Shown here: piece by piece, positions 17,594 through 27,386 of the stretch
Numbering within the stretch: the stretch's first letter is position 1
Layout of the letters: every line of letters starts with the position of its first letter
Assembly: GCF_008001235.1 (NCBI RefSeq)
Contig: NZ_CP040751.1
Span: forward strand, 2,587,001 to 2,651,000
Reading direction: 5' to 3'
DNA: 64,000 nucleotides
Source: Salidesulfovibrio onnuriiensis
Lineage (GTDB): Bacteria; Desulfobacterota; Desulfovibrionia; Desulfovibrionales; Desulfovibrionaceae
Made by a program: the position numbers and the translations under genes
The notes under the pieces: model-generated
Databases searched by the model: none
What the model was told of the DNA's origin: nothing
What the model saw: only the letters and a program-made list of their open reading frames with translations

Positions 17594-18469
17594 TTAGTTG
17601 TTGCTCAGGTCGACATTGCTAAATATTTTTTCAATTTTCAAGCTATCATAATAGCGATTATCCAACACGACGAGGGTGGAAAGAACGTTTTCCGATGGAA
17701 TCCAGACAAAATCTCCCTCTTGGGGCCATTTTAGTATCTCTACCTGATTGATGGCCTTGCCCTTGTCATAGGAACGTACATACAGCAGACGGCCATCAAG
17801 CATGACCTGACCGCGAATACCGGTTCCGCTGCCGCTGCCGAACAAGAGGTGCGGAGCATCCTTGGGCTTTCTGGCCAAATATTCCCGCTCGGCCACAATG
17901 CCCCAGTCGCACAGGCCGATCACGAGGTCGCCCTTTTTTCGCGCTTGTCGCACTGACCTGGCTATCTTTGCAAACGTGCCGTCGTCCGGCATGTCCGAAT
18001 CCTTGGGCAGGGGAGGGAAAACCACGACCTCCACCTTTTTCCCGTTTTCAAGCACGAGTTCACGGCAAGCGCTTTGCTCATAGGTCGCCCAAGGCGCAGG
18101 AGGCACGACTCCGGCCTCCTCAAAGGCAGCCGCTTCCCTGCGGGTGAGCAGGGCGGCATCGTACCCCAGAAAGACATAGGCCCTGGCCATGGCTTCGAGC
18201 AATTCCGCCCCGGGCTGCGGGCCCGCACGGTGGGTAAACTCGAAACCGCCTGCAATCTTCAGGGTTGGTGCATCGGACTGATATACGTCCTTAAAAAAAG
18301 TAGCCCGCCGGGCCACGCCTCCGAGAGTCTTGTTCCCTCAGGACGGGCAGGGGCGGACTATGCCATACGTATTGGACGTATAAAAGATATTCAGCACGGA
18401 ATCAGCTCTTGCCATTGCCGGGAAAGCCGACGCAATGGCAAGAGCCATCAAAAAAAGAAGCCGAATCAT
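17594..18469 (-). CDS. Secreted UshA/metallophosphoesterase-like protein, probable selenoprotein (in-frame UGA)
   Basis: Read through one UGA this is 291 aa. It starts at an ATG 2 bases after the HU stop, with a clear signal peptide (MIRLLFLMALAIASAF, cut after ARA near residue 22). Residues 28-55 read NIFYTSNTYGIVRPCPS, then UGA at codon 44, then GNKTLGGVARRATFF. Related proteins that I recall have Cys in the equivalent CxxC/CxC position before GGLARR, so UGA replaces a Cys (CxxU). A hairpin at 18301-18315 lies in the SECIS position. An internal GTG at 18316 would give a shorter protein without signal peptide or active motif, so it is not preferred. It resembles the N-terminal metallophosphoesterase domain of 5'-nucleotidases; substrate unknown. 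dapA follows. Confidence 0.7.
18301..18315 (-). promoter_or_regulatory. SECIS-like hairpin after an in-frame UGA
   Basis: On the minus strand UGA occupies 18340-18338. A stem TGGCCC/GGGCTA (6 bp, one G-U) with loop GGC follows; the loop begins 28 bases after the UGA. The bacterial SECIS pattern as I know it wants a small loop with a G among its first two bases, 16-37 bases from the UGA. This hairpin fits, but SECIS elements are weakly defined. Confidence 0.5.
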
Positions 18470-18471
18470 TC

Positions 18472-18747
18472 TTAATCGTTTATAAACTCTTTCAGCTCTT
18501 TACCGGGGCGGAAGAAGGGCAGTTTCTTGGATCTCACTTCAACCACGGAACCGGTTTTGGGGTTACGCCCAGTGTAGCCTTCATAGTCCTTGATCTTGAA
18601 GCTGCCGAATCCGCGAATTTCGACGCGGTCACCGCGAAGAAGGGCTTCCTTGACGGAATCCACAAAGGCGCCAACGATCTTGGTAGACTCGTCCACATGC
18701 AGTTTTTTCTTTTCCGCCAGAGCTTTGATCAGTTCGCTCTTATTCAT
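18472..18747 (-). CDS. HU/IHF-family DNA-binding protein
   Basis: 91 aa. The beta-arm motif GRNPKTGSVVEV carries the intercalating Pro, and FFRPGKELKEF ends the fold. It bends DNA nonspecifically (HU) or at specific sites (IHF); sequence alone does not decide. The window has a second member at 31588. It has its own promoter and heads a unit with the UshA-like protein and possibly dapA. Confidence 0.93.
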   Translation of the reverse strand: MNKSELIKALAEKKKLHVDESTKIVGAFVDSVKEALLRGDRVEIRGFGSFKIKDYEGYTGRNPKTGSVVEVRSKKLPFFRPGKELKEFIND

Positions 18748-18834
18748 GGCTTCCCCCAGTAGGTTAAATGTAAACCGCCGGTTTTCACCGGGCTTAGAGA
18801 CTCGATAAAATGATTATCTCTATAATCTTCACTA

Positions 18835-18864
18835 ACTATGCCGAAAAAAAACTCTTTTCGTCAA
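18835..18864 (-). promoter_or_regulatory. Probable sigma-70 promoter for HU and the UshA-like gene
   Basis: Minus strand TTGACG (18864-18859), 18-base spacer containing a T8 run, CATAGT (18840-18835). The HU ATG is about 88 bases downstream. Consensus match only. Confidence 0.45.
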
Positions 18865-18877
18865 GCCCCTTTCTTTT

Positions 18878-19690
18878 TTAATCAGGAAAATCTTTCAGCA
18901 CGGGGCGGCCGGCAATACGGGCCCGGTTGTCCTCACGGTAGCGCATGAGCTTCTGCGCCAATGCTGTAATATCCTGAGAAGCCGGCGACTTGGGAGCAAA
19001 ACTCATGAGCGGACGCTGCTTCCTTACGGATTCGATCAGGTTGTTATCCTGCCGCACATGACCGAGATTTACCAATTCGATACCCAGGAAATTCTGGCAT
19101 GCGGCGTTGAGCCTGTCGAAGGTCGTCTTGGCTTCCGAGGATGAAGTGGCCTGGTTGACGATGACCAGGAAATCCTTGACCCCATGCTGGGTGGCCAGCA
19201 CCTTGATTACCGCATAACTGTCCGTCAGCGACGTGGGTTCCGGGGTGACGACCATGATCCGCAACTGGGTAATGCTGGCAAAGGCCATGACCGTATTGCT
19301 GATGCCCGCGCCCAGGTCCAGCAGCAGAAAGTCGTAGTCCCCGGCCAGGGAAACCAGCTTCTTGAAAAGAATGTCCTGCATGTCCTCGTCCATCTCCACC
19401 AGCTCGGGAACGCCGCTGGTGGCGGGCAGAATATCCAGGCCGTCGTCTTCGATGGGCACAAGCACGTCGTCCACGGGCGCGTCGGAACGCAGCAGGTCCT
19501 GCAGGTTCTTTTCCGGGGAAATGCCGAGCAGAACGTCGAGGTTGGCAAGCCCCAGGTCACAGTCCATAAGCATGGCCGTCTTGCGAGCCTGGTACAGGGC
19601 GTAGCCGAGGTTGAGAACGATGTTGCTTTTACCGACCCCGCCCTTGCCACTCAAAACGGCAAGACTCAATGTATTGTTCTTGTTGGTCAT
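18878..19690 (-). CDS. MinD/ParA-family ATPase (FlhG-like)
   Basis: 270 aa. Deviant Walker A GKGGVGKSN at about 15-23 with the signature Lys, MDCDLGLANLDVLLG (A-prime motif), and the LLLDLGAGIS Walker B region. The DLGLANLD form and the length point to the FlhG/MinD2 branch that counts or places flagella, rather than chromosomal ParA. It ends without an obvious amphipathic MinD-type tail. It follows the GGDEF gene on the same strand by 15 bases, so c-di-GMP and a placement ATPase may work together. Confidence 0.85.
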   Translation of the reverse strand: MTNKNNTLSLAVLSGKGGVGKSNIVLNLGYALYQARKTAMLMDCDLGLANLDVLLGISPEKNLQDLLRSDAPVDDVLVPIEDDGLDILPATSGVPELVEMDEDMQDILFKKLVSLAGDYDFLLLDLGAGISNTVMAFASITQLRIMVVTPEPTSLTDSYAVIKVLATQHGVKDFLVIVNQATSSSEAKTTFDRLNAACQNFLGIELVNLGHVRQDNNLIESVRKQRPLMSFAPKSPASQDITALAQKLMRYREDNRARIAGRPVLKDFPD

Positions 19691-19705
19691 CTGTCTCAGC
19701 TCCCA

Positions 19706-20566
19706 CTATTTACCAAACAGGAATTGCTTTTCATTGGCCTGAACCAGGGTTTCCTGGGGCACCAGATCGATATCGGGAATCCTGGAAACCAGAACCTGGT
19801 CCTTCCCCTGTTCCTTGGCCTTGTAAAGGGCTTCATCGGCAAGATCGATCAACTGTTTCACATCCATGTCCACGGTTCCCTTGTAACAGGTAAGTCCGAC
19901 TGAGCAGGTGACGGAAAACGTTTCGCCCTCCGGACTTTCGAACCGCTTGTTGCGGAACTCCTCCAGCAGACGGTTGAGAACCCGCTTGGCCTTCACCAGG
20001 CCGGTGCCGGAAAGAACAAGCGCGAATTCCTCGCCCCCCAGGCGCGCAGCCAGGTCATAGCGCCGCGTGGTCTGGAACACCTTGCGGGAAAAGGCCACCA
20101 GCACTTCGTCGCCCTTGGTGTGGCCGTAGGTATCGTTGACCTGCTTGAAGTCATCCAGGTCGATGATGGCAAGGCTCACGGAAGTTCCCGCCCGACGCGA
20201 ACGCTCGATCTCGATGTCGAGAATCCGGTCAAAGGCGCGACGGTTGGCGAGCCCGGTGAGGGGATCGTGATCCGTCTGGTAGGACAGGCGCTCCATGGTT
20301 TCCTGAACCTGCTTGAGGTGCGGGTAGGCGTCTCCGTCTATGGGCAGAGTAAGCCACTGCTTGAGGTCGTGCCTGCGGGAGATGTCCTCCCACTCGGTCA
20401 TGGAGATTCCCGGAAAAAGACGAAAAAGGCACAGGGCCGGTTCCGGGTCGAGCTTGAGACAATACTCATTGGCCCGCGTACACAGTTCTTTCTGCAACGA
20501 GTTGAGTTCCATGAGGACTTCGTGCTCCAGAATCTTTTCGCTAATGTCTGTTTTCGGCATGGGCAT
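19706..20566 (-). CDS. Diguanylate cyclase (GGDEF domain)
   Basis: 286 aa. The C-terminal GGDEF domain (about 115-275) carries DHDPLTGLANRRAFD, DLDDFKQVND with metal-binding Asp, and the active loop GGEEF. An RxxD inhibitory site (RRYD) sits five residues before it, so product inhibition by c-di-GMP is likely. The N-terminal 110 residues have no membrane segment and no recognised sensor domain. The start overlaps the 3' end of prfB by 26 bases; an ATG two codons in is equally possible. Confidence 0.9.
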   Translation of the reverse strand: MPMPKTDISEKILEHEVLMELNSLQKELCTRANEYCLKLDPEPALCLFRLFPGISMTEWEDISRRHDLKQWLTLPIDGDAYPHLKQVQETMERLSYQTDHDPLTGLANRRAFDRILDIEIERSRRAGTSVSLAIIDLDDFKQVNDTYGHTKGDEVLVAFSRKVFQTTRRYDLAARLGGEEFALVLSGTGLVKAKRVLNRLLEEFRNKRFESPEGETFSVTCSVGLTCYKGTVDMDVKQLIDLADEALYKAKEQGKDQVLVSRIPDIDLVPQETLVQANEKQFLFGK

Positions 20567-21657
20567 GCAAGAGGTAGTTGCGGATCAGTTCGTCGAGATT
20601 CCCGTCCAGGACGTCGTCGACGCTGCTGATCTCGGTGTTGGACCGGTGGTCCTTAACAAGCCGGTACGGCTGCAACGTGTACGTCCGTATCTGGCTTCCC
20701 CAGGCAATGGCCTCCTTGGAGGCATAGTCCTGCTTGCGGTCTGCATCCAGTTTCTGCTGTTCCAGCTCGTACAGGCGGGCCATGAGCACCTTCATGGCCG
20801 ACTGCTTATTCCTGATTTGCGACTTCTCGTTCTGGCACTGCACCACGATGTCCGTGGGCAGATGGGTGATGCGCACAGCCGAGTTGGTCTTGTTCACATG
20901 CTGGCCGCCCGGGCCGCTGGAACGAAACACGTCAATGCGCAAGTCCTCGTCGCGTATGTCGATTTCAATTTCTTCCGTTATATCGGGATAAACGTCAACC
21001 GAGGCAAAGGAAGTATGCCTTCTTCCGGAGGCATCGAAGGGGGAAATACGGATCAACCTGTGTACCCCGGCCTCGCACCGAAGCTGTCCGTAGGCGTAAA
21101 ATCCCTCAATCTGCAGGGTCACGCTCTTGATGCCGGCCTCGTCACCGGGAAGCAAATCCAGCACCTTGACGGAAAGGTTCTTGCGCTCGGCCCAGCGGCG
21201 ATACATGCGCAAAAGCATTTCGGCCCAGTCCTGGGATTCCACGCCTCCGGCACCGGGATGAATTTCGAGAATGGCGGGGTTCTTGTCCTTGGCATCCCTG
21301 AACAGGGTGGCCATTTCGGTCGAGTTGAGCTTTTCCTCGAAAATCTGGAGTTGGTCGCTCAGGGCGCCCAGGGTTTCCGCCCCACGGTCCTCTTCGGCCA
21401 GCATGATCCAATCTTCCAGGTCGCTCTTGGCCGTGGTCAGCTCGTCGTAGCTGGACAGCTTGTCTTCAATCTGACTTTTTTCCCGCAAAAGCGGCGTCAG
21501 GGCGTCGGGCTTGTCCCAGGCACCGGGCTGGGACAGCTCGTGCTCAATTTCCTTGAGACGGTCGGATATGTCCGAATAGTCAAAGACGCCCCCAAAGCGT
21601 CTGAAATTGTTCAAGGAGTTCGTTGGAACGATTTTTCAATTCAGGATATTCAAGCAT
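20541..21657 (-). CDS. prfB: Peptide chain release factor 2 with programmed +1 frameshift
   Basis: The first frame starts at ATG 21657, reads MLEYPELKNRSNELLEQFQ then TLWGRL and meets UGA after codon 25. The slippery site CTT TGA C is preceded by a GGGGG Shine-Dalgarno-like run. A +1 shift continues DYSDISDRLKEIEHELSQPG to 20541, giving about 366 aa. The GGQ loop motif (RSSGPGGQHVNKTNSAVRITHLP) catalyses release; the stop-codon recognition domain precedes it. RF2 reads UGA and UAA, and the shift lets RF2 control its own synthesis. An ORF call from 21614 misses the first 25 residues. Confidence 0.95.
21577..21590 (-). promoter_or_regulatory. prfB programmed frameshift site
   Basis: Minus strand GGGGGCGTCTTTGAC: SD-like G run, slippery CTT codon (21585-21583), UGA (21582-21580), then C. 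This is the conserved bacterial prfB shift cassette (CUU UGA C). Confidence 0.92.
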
Positions 21658-21675
21658 TGTAACTATATTTTTCTG

Positions 21676-23202
21676 TTAGGAATTCTTTGTCAGGGTATTC
21701 GTTTTCTTGCGACGTGAAATGATAATCCACGCAAACCACAGCAGGGTGGAAACGGCCAGAACCGGCCCAAGCCACGGTTGAATCTTGTGAAACACCGTGA
21801 CGCCGGAAACCGCCCGCACCGTGCCGTTCAAAAAGACCGGAACAAACTGGGGCGCAATGCTGTCGAAACGTCCCAGGGGGTCAATGAACGCAGTGATGCC
21901 GGTATTGGTGCAACGGGCTATCCAGCGCCCCTGTTCAAGGGCGCGCAGGGCCGTGAGCGCCAGATGCTGCATGGGAGCCGCCGTTTCCCCAAACCATGCA
22001 TCGTTGCTGATGTTTACAAGCAATTGTGCACCGTTGGCAACCTGCTTTTGTGCAAGCTCGGGGAAAATGGCTTCGTAGCAGACCAGAACACCGAAAGGAA
22101 CATCCTTGACCCGGATGGGCTCATTGCCGTTGCCGGGCTTGAAGTTGCCTGCCGCCTGCACCAGTTTCTCAAAGGGCATGAAGTCCTCAAGGGGCATGTA
22201 CTCGCCAAAGGGCACCAGGTGTTCCTTGTCGTACTTGCCGGTGTCCATGCCCTCGCCATCCACCAGAAAGGCACGGTTGAAAAGGACATAGCGGCGTTTC
22301 GCCGGATCCGTGACCTTGTAGGCGGGAGCTCCGGTAAGAATGGCGGTTCCGGATTTGCGGGCAAATCTGCGCACGCTCCGGCCATAGACCGTATCGTCCT
22401 GAAAATAGAAAGGCATGGCCGTTTCCGGCCAGACCACGAGATCCGGCTTGCCCTTGAGAATACTGTCCCGGCTCAATTCCATGTAGGAGGTGACGGTTTT
22501 GGTCTGGTATTTGGGATTCCACTTAAGGCTCTGGTCCACATTGCCCTGGACAAGTCCCACAATAAATTCCCTGCCTTCGGGCGCATAGGCCTGGAGACGA
22601 TAGACACCGAAACCGCAAATGATCATGAGCAACGCCACGCCCAGAAGAGTGGCGCCGCGAATGGTGCTGTAGAGCAGGGCGGCCACGGCCAGCATCACGA
22701 AAAGACCGGAGAGCGCATAGGCCCCGATCACCGAGGCCAATTGGGTAAACACGGGCCAGGGCACAAATGCAGATGCAAGGTTCATCCACGGGAATCCCGT
22801 GAACATCACGCCCATGAGCTGTTCCATGCAGGTCCAGAGCATCCCGGCCAGCACGCAAAGGAGCACCCCATCCACCCGGCGTCCGGCATGGTACATGGCC
22901 ACGCAGAACCCCGCGTAGTACAGGCCGAGAGCGCCTCCCGCCAGCACAGGGCAGGGCAGGGCCACATACCAGGGCAGATTGCTGTAGACGGCGACCGGCA
23001 CCACCATCCAGTACAGACACCCGGTGCAGGCCAGGGTTCCGGCCAACCAGCCCGTAAAAAAGGCGCGCTTCCAGGAATAGGCACGGAAGGCTATCCAGGA
23101 AAGCCCCAGGGGAAAGGCGAGCGCAAGAACGGGAATCTGGAAAAGCTGGTTGGCGAATCCCAACCAGGCCCCAAGAACGGCTATGAGAATGAGATATGGC
23201 AC
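21676..23202 (-). CDS. lnt: Apolipoprotein N-acyltransferase
   Basis: 508 aa. About seven membrane segments in the first 200 residues, then a nitrilase-fold periplasmic domain with the triad Glu (LVVWPETAMPF), Lys (the expected site lies in the LVDGEGMDTGKYDKEHLVPFGEYMP region) and Cys (VLVCYEAIFPEL), and a final membrane helix near 480-500. It adds the third acyl chain to lipoproteins in the inner membrane. It lies between corC and prfB, the common corC-lnt pairing of proteobacteria; a Lys-rich tail faces the cytoplasm. Confidence 0.94.
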   Translation of the reverse strand: MPYLILIAVLGAWLGFANQLFQIPVLALAFPLGLSWIAFRAYSWKRAFFTGWLAGTLACTGCLYWMVVPVAVYSNLPWYVALPCPVLAGGALGLYYAGFCVAMYHAGRRVDGVLLCVLAGMLWTCMEQLMGVMFTGFPWMNLASAFVPWPVFTQLASVIGAYALSGLFVMLAVAALLYSTIRGATLLGVALLMIICGFGVYRLQAYAPEGREFIVGLVQGNVDQSLKWNPKYQTKTVTSYMELSRDSILKGKPDLVVWPETAMPFYFQDDTVYGRSVRRFARKSGTAILTGAPAYKVTDPAKRRYVLFNRAFLVDGEGMDTGKYDKEHLVPFGEYMPLEDFMPFEKLVQAAGNFKPGNGNEPIRVKDVPFGVLVCYEAIFPELAQKQVANGAQLLVNISNDAWFGETAAPMQHLALTALRALEQGRWIARCTNTGITAFIDPLGRFDSIAPQFVPVFLNGTVRAVSGVTVFHKIQPWLGPVLAVSTLLWFAWIIISRRKKTNTLTKNS

Positions 23203-23207
23203 GTGTC

Positions 23208-24044
23208 TTATTCTTTTGAAACGGATTGTGTGGGCAAGGCCTGCACATGAATAAGGCTGATCTGCTTGGCGTCGGCCTCGCGCACCGTGAACCTGCGGCC
23301 TTCCAGGGTGAAGAATTCGCCCTCGTGGGGGATTCGCCCGGCCATTTCCGTCAGGTATCCGCCGATGCTGTCCACCTGCTCGGAATCAAGGTGGATGTCG
23401 AACTCTTCCTCGAGGTCGTCGAGCATGACCCGGCCGGAAATGAGCAGGGAGCCGTCCTCGAGCACCTCAATTTCGTCCGGGCGTTCGGCATCGTATTCAT
23501 CCTGAATCTCGCCCACAATTTCCTCGAGGATGTCATCCAGGGTCACCAGGCCGGAGGTGCCGCCATACTCGTCCTGCACAATGGCGATATGCACGCCGTT
23601 GGCCTTGAACACGTTGAGAACCTTATCAAGGGTGGCGGTTTCCGGGATGAAAAAGGGAGGGCGCAGCAGACCGGAAATGGGATCTTCGGTCCTGCCCTCC
23701 AGCAATGGAGTCAGCAGGTCCTTGGCATGGACCATACCCACGATCTGGTCCTTGCTTTCCCGATAGATGGGAATGCGGGAATGAGCATCGCCGCCGGTGA
23801 TCGTCTCGGCGACCTGGCGTATGGTGCTTGCGACATCCGCGCATTCCATGTCGATGCGCGGAACCATGACTTCCGTGACCAGCTTTTCATCGAGATCCAG
23901 CACGTTGAGCAGCATGTCCAGCTCATCGCTCTCAATCTCGCCCACATCCTTGGCCTCAAGGATGTGTTCTTCAAGATCTTGCCCGTTTTTTTTGAATATT
24001 TGTTTGAAAAGATTACGGAATCGACTGTCAGAGCCTTCGTCCAA
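23208..24044 (-). CDS. corC: CorC-family CBS-domain protein
   Basis: 278 aa. Soluble member of the CorC/HlyC family: no membrane domain, two CBS motifs (about 65-185, including IVQDEYGGTSGLVTLDDILEEIVGEI) and a C-terminal CorC_HlyC domain (about 195-275). E. coli CorC (YbeX) is linked to Mg/Co efflux or ribosome maturation and sits beside lnt, as here: the lnt start is 5 bases after its stop. Function in this organism is unproven. Confidence 0.88.
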   Translation of the reverse strand: MDEGSDSRFRNLFKQIFKKNGQDLEEHILEAKDVGEIESDELDMLLNVLDLDEKLVTEVMVPRIDMECADVASTIRQVAETITGGDAHSRIPIYRESKDQIVGMVHAKDLLTPLLEGRTEDPISGLLRPPFFIPETATLDKVLNVFKANGVHIAIVQDEYGGTSGLVTLDDILEEIVGEIQDEYDAERPDEIEVLEDGSLLISGRVMLDDLEEEFDIHLDSEQVDSIGGYLTEMAGRIPHEGEFFTLEGRRFTVREADAKQISLIHVQALPTQSVSKE

Positions 24045-24169
24045 GGCTGTGTCTCCTTGTTGGTTGATGCGGGAAAAACCCTGCCATGCAGGGTAATTAT
24101 TCGTATTATCCTGTAGTAATATCTATGCAGCGGCCCCCGCGATGTCAATAGAGAGGCGGTCCCGGTATG

Positions 24170-26053
24170 TTACAGAAGGCCGTTTTTCTTGAGATGAACC
24201 TCGAGGCAGGAGATGGCTGCGGGAGTGATGCCGGAAATACGGCTGGCCTGGCCGAGGGTCATGGGCGCAACGCTCGTGAGCTTCTCGACCGCCTCGCGCG
24301 TCAGCCCGGCAATGGAGGAATAATCGGTATCCTCGGGCAGGGGAACGTTTTCCAGCTCCCGGAATCGCTCCACCAGTTCCTGCTGGCGAACCAGATAGCC
24401 TTCATAGCGAACCTGGGTCTCCGCCTCCAGCAGTACGGCTTCGTCGATCCCTTCCAGAGAGCCGTGCAAAGCACCCAGACTGTCGATGGTCACCTGGGGT
24501 TGGCGGAGAATCGTGGCCAGGGTCACAGCCTTGCCCGGGATGGATGCGCCGATGGCCTCCAGCTTGGAACGCGTCTCCACATCCGGACGGACCTGGGTGC
24601 TGTTGAGCACGTCCAGGGTCTCGTCGAGCTGCCTTTTCTTGGCCGAAAACATGGCCCACTGTTCATCATCCACCAGCCCGAGTTCACGGCCGATGGCCGT
24701 GAGGCGCAGATCGGCATTGCCCTCCCGGAGCAAGAGGCGGTGTTCGGCGCGGGAAGTGAACATACGGTAGGGCTCGCGGGTCCCCTTGGTCACCAGGTCG
24801 TCCACGAGCACGGCCATGTAGGCCTGGTCCCGGGAAAGCAGGAACGGTTCCCGCCCTTCCAGGGCGCAGAACGCGTTCAGGGCAGCCCACAACCCCTGGG
24901 CCGCAGCCTCCTCGTAACCGGAGGTTCCGTTGATCTGCCCGGCAAGATACAAACCGGGCAGGACCTTGGTTTCCAGGGTCGGTTTGAGCTGTGTGGGAGG
25001 GGCATAGTCATATTCGATGGCATAGCCCGGCCGCACGATCTGGGCGTTCTCCAGGCCCTCCACGGTGCGCAGCATCTTCTTCTGCACGTCCAGAGGCAGG
25101 CTGGTGGGAATGCCGTTGGGATAGACCTCGGGGTGATTGAGCCCCTCGGGCTCGATGAAAATCTGATGCCGTTCCTTTTCCGGGAAACGGGCCACCTTGT
25201 CCTCGATGGACGGGCAGTAGCGGGCTCCGGTGCCTTCGATGACCCCGGTGAACATGGGCGAACGGTCGAAACCGCTGCGGATGATCTCGTGGGTGCGCTC
25301 GTTGGTGTAGGTCATGTAGCAGGGCAGCTGCGGCAGGGGCACTGTCCTGTTGCGGAAGCTGAAGGGCTTGGGCGGATTATCGCCAGGCTGCACCTCCATC
25401 CTGTCGAAATCAATGCTGTCCTTGAGCAACCGGGGCGTGGTGCCGGTCTTGAGGCGTCCCAATTCCAGGCCCAATTCCCGCAGGCTATGGCTCAGGTTGT
25501 CGGCTGCCGCCTCGCCCAGCCGTCCGCTGGAAAAGTTGGTCAATCCGACATGGATGAGTCCGCGCAGGAACGTGCCGGTGGTCAGAAGCACGCTGCGGGC
25601 CTCGAATTCCTCGCCCAGGCGGGTTTTCACGCCACAGGCGCGGCCGTCGCGGGTCATGACTGCCTGGGCCGTGTCCTGGCGGACCCAGAGGGTCTCCTGG
25701 CTGAAAATATCCCGCTGGACCACCCGCAGGTACTCGGCCCGGTCTATTTGTGCCCTGGAGGCGCGCACGGCAGGCCCCTTGCGGGTATTGAGAATGCGGA
25801 ACTGGATGCCCGCGGCATCGGCCCACAGGCCCATCATGCCACCGAGGGCGTCGATTTCCTTGACCATATGCCCCTTGGCAAGCCCGCCGATGGCGGGATT
25901 GCAGGAAAGCTGGCCGATGTGGTCGACATTGATGGTCAGGAGCAGCGTCTTGAGCCCGAGACGCGAGGCAGCCATTGCTGCCTCGCACCCGGCATGACCC
26001 GCACCGACCACAATGATGTCGAATACGTCAGGAAAGGGGGCTTTTTTCCACAT
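24170..26053 (-). CDS. mnmG: tRNA uridine-34 5-carboxymethylaminomethyl modification enzyme MnmG
   Basis: 627 aa, full length. FAD-binding [17 protein letters not shown] at 16-32, the GidA-specific [22 protein letters not shown], and the second signature [23 protein letters not shown]. With MnmE it modifies wobble uridines of several tRNAs. No mnmE is in the window. It follows the M20 peptidase by 14 bases on the same strand. Confidence 0.96.
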   Translation of the reverse strand: MWKKAPFPDVFDIIVVGAGHAGCEAAMAASRLGLKTLLLTINVDHIGQLSCNPAIGGLAKGHMVKEIDALGGMMGLWADAAGIQFRILNTRKGPAVRASRAQIDRAEYLRVVQRDIFSQETLWVRQDTAQAVMTRDGRACGVKTRLGEEFEARSVLLTTGTFLRGLIHVGLTNFSSGRLGEAAADNLSHSLRELGLELGRLKTGTTPRLLKDSIDFDRMEVQPGDNPPKPFSFRNRTVPLPQLPCYMTYTNERTHEIIRSGFDRSPMFTGVIEGTGARYCPSIEDKVARFPEKERHQIFIEPEGLNHPEVYPNGIPTSLPLDVQKKMLRTVEGLENAQIVRPGYAIEYDYAPPTQLKPTLETKVLPGLYLAGQINGTSGYEEAAAQGLWAALNAFCALEGREPFLLSRDQAYMAVLVDDLVTKGTREPYRMFTSRAEHRLLLREGNADLRLTAIGRELGLVDDEQWAMFSAKKRQLDETLDVLNSTQVRPDVETRSKLEAIGASIPGKAVTLATILRQPQVTIDSLGALHGSLEGIDEAVLLEAETQVRYEGYLVRQQELVERFRELENVPLPEDTDYSSIAGLTREAVEKLTSVAPMTLGQASRISGITPAAISCLEVHLKKNGLL

Positions 26054-26067
26054 TCTCGCTTTTACTC

Positions 26068-27288
26068 CTAGGCCATGAGCATGTGCGCCATGACCTTGGC
26101 GTCATTGACGGTGGCCGCCAGAGACGCCCATTCATTGGGCTGGTGCGCCTGGTGCATGAGGGTGGCCCAGACAACGGCGTCGAACCCATGCCTGCGCAGG
26201 AACGCGGCAACAGTCCCACCGCCCACGCCGGCGGGCCTGCCGTCCTTGCCGTAGATTTCCTTCACTCCGGCCATGACACGCTGGACGATTTCGCTTTCCA
26301 CCGGGGTGGCGGGGGCGGCCGTTTCCATCTGCACGACCTCGTCCGAAATCTTCACGCCGTACTTTTCCTCAACCTCGCGGCCATAGCCCCGAATGGTTTC
26401 CAGAATTTCCTCGAGGTCATAACAGGCCAGCACGCGCGCATCCACGTAAAACACGTCGCGGCCGGGCAGGGTGTTGATGTTTTCCACGTTGGCCTCTTTC
26501 TTGGTGGGCTCGAACGTGGAAAAGGCCGGGTCGAAAAGTTCGTCGCGGGCGTCGTATTTTTCATAGAGCTGGCGGATCTTGAGAATCATCTCGGAACAGG
26601 CCACCAGGGAGTTGTTGCCCTGTTCCGGGGTGGAGGCGTGACACTGCCGGCCTTCCACGATGACCTTGAGCCAGAACATGCTCTTCTCGGCCACTTCCAG
26701 AAAATCGGATGTGGGTTCGCCGAAATCCGGCACCAGGAACAGGTCGTCCCTGGAAAAGACATCCGCATGCTCCTTGACCACATACCCGAGTCCGTATTCG
26801 CTGCCGGTTTCCTCGTCGGCCACGAACATGAGGCCGAGGTTGATCTCCGGGGTGATCCCCAGATCAATGAGCCCCTTGGCCAGGCACAGGGAGGAAGCGA
26901 GCCCCTGCTGGTTGTCTTCCACGCCGCGGCCGATGATGCGGTCGCCGTCGCGGACCAGGGTATAAGGATCGGTTTCCCACAGGGTACGGTCTCCCGGAGG
27001 CACCACGTCGATGTGCGCAATGATCCAGAGAGTCCTTTCCGTATTCTTTCCGGGGATGACCGCCACGATATTGGGACGGTAGCCGCAGGGCACGCGGTCA
27101 TCGGGAGCCTTGTACTCCCGGATGTCCTTGATACCCAGATCCTTCAGGTGATCCTTCAGGAAATCGGCCTTGTCCTTTTCACCAACACCGTCATTGTCCG
27201 GGCTGAGAGCGGGGATAGAGACGAGCTTGGACTGGAGTTCAACGATGTAATCGCGCATGCCTTCGATGGCATCATAGAGCTGGTGCAT
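26068..27288 (-). CDS. M20-family metallopeptidase
   Basis: 406 aa from the ATG at 27288, which follows CGGAGGTACC; a longer open frame upstream lacks a ribosome-binding site and runs over the neighbouring terminator. Metal ligands of M20 enzymes are visible: AHIDVVPPG (His, Asp), ADEETGSE (catalytic and bridging Glu) and the final [11 protein letters not shown] His. It resembles dipeptidase/ArgE-DapE relatives (SapE/PepV side). The substrate is unknown; the context (mnmG downstream) gives no hint. Confidence 0.88.
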   Translation of the reverse strand: MHQLYDAIEGMRDYIVELQSKLVSIPALSPDNDGVGEKDKADFLKDHLKDLGIKDIREYKAPDDRVPCGYRPNIVAVIPGKNTERTLWIIAHIDVVPPGDRTLWETDPYTLVRDGDRIIGRGVEDNQQGLASSLCLAKGLIDLGITPEINLGLMFVADEETGSEYGLGYVVKEHADVFSRDDLFLVPDFGEPTSDFLEVAEKSMFWLKVIVEGRQCHASTPEQGNNSLVACSEMILKIRQLYEKYDARDELFDPAFSTFEPTKKEANVENINTLPGRDVFYVDARVLACYDLEEILETIRGYGREVEEKYGVKISDEVVQMETAAPATPVESEIVQRVMAGVKEIYGKDGRPAGVGGGTVAAFLRRHGFDAVVWATLMHQAHQPNEWASLAATVNDAKVMAHMLMA

Positions 27289-27301
27289 GGGGTACCTCCG
27301 G

Positions 27302-27338
27302 AAAAGAAAACGGCGTACGGCCCGAGGGACGCACGCCG
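27302..27338 (-). terminator. Rho-independent terminator after the PxxKW gene
   Basis: Minus strand CGGCGTGCG...CGTACGCCG stem followed by TTTTCTTTT, between the PxxKW gene and the M20 peptidase start. Confidence 0.7.
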
Positions 27339-27386
27339 GATTCGACAAGTTGTTGGCGAAAATCGCCGAAATCAACCAATAAGCGA

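Noticed and set aside
21778-23250. 490-codon plus-strand open frame opposite lnt
   Set aside because: Shadow of lnt; composition typical of antisense frames and no known motif.
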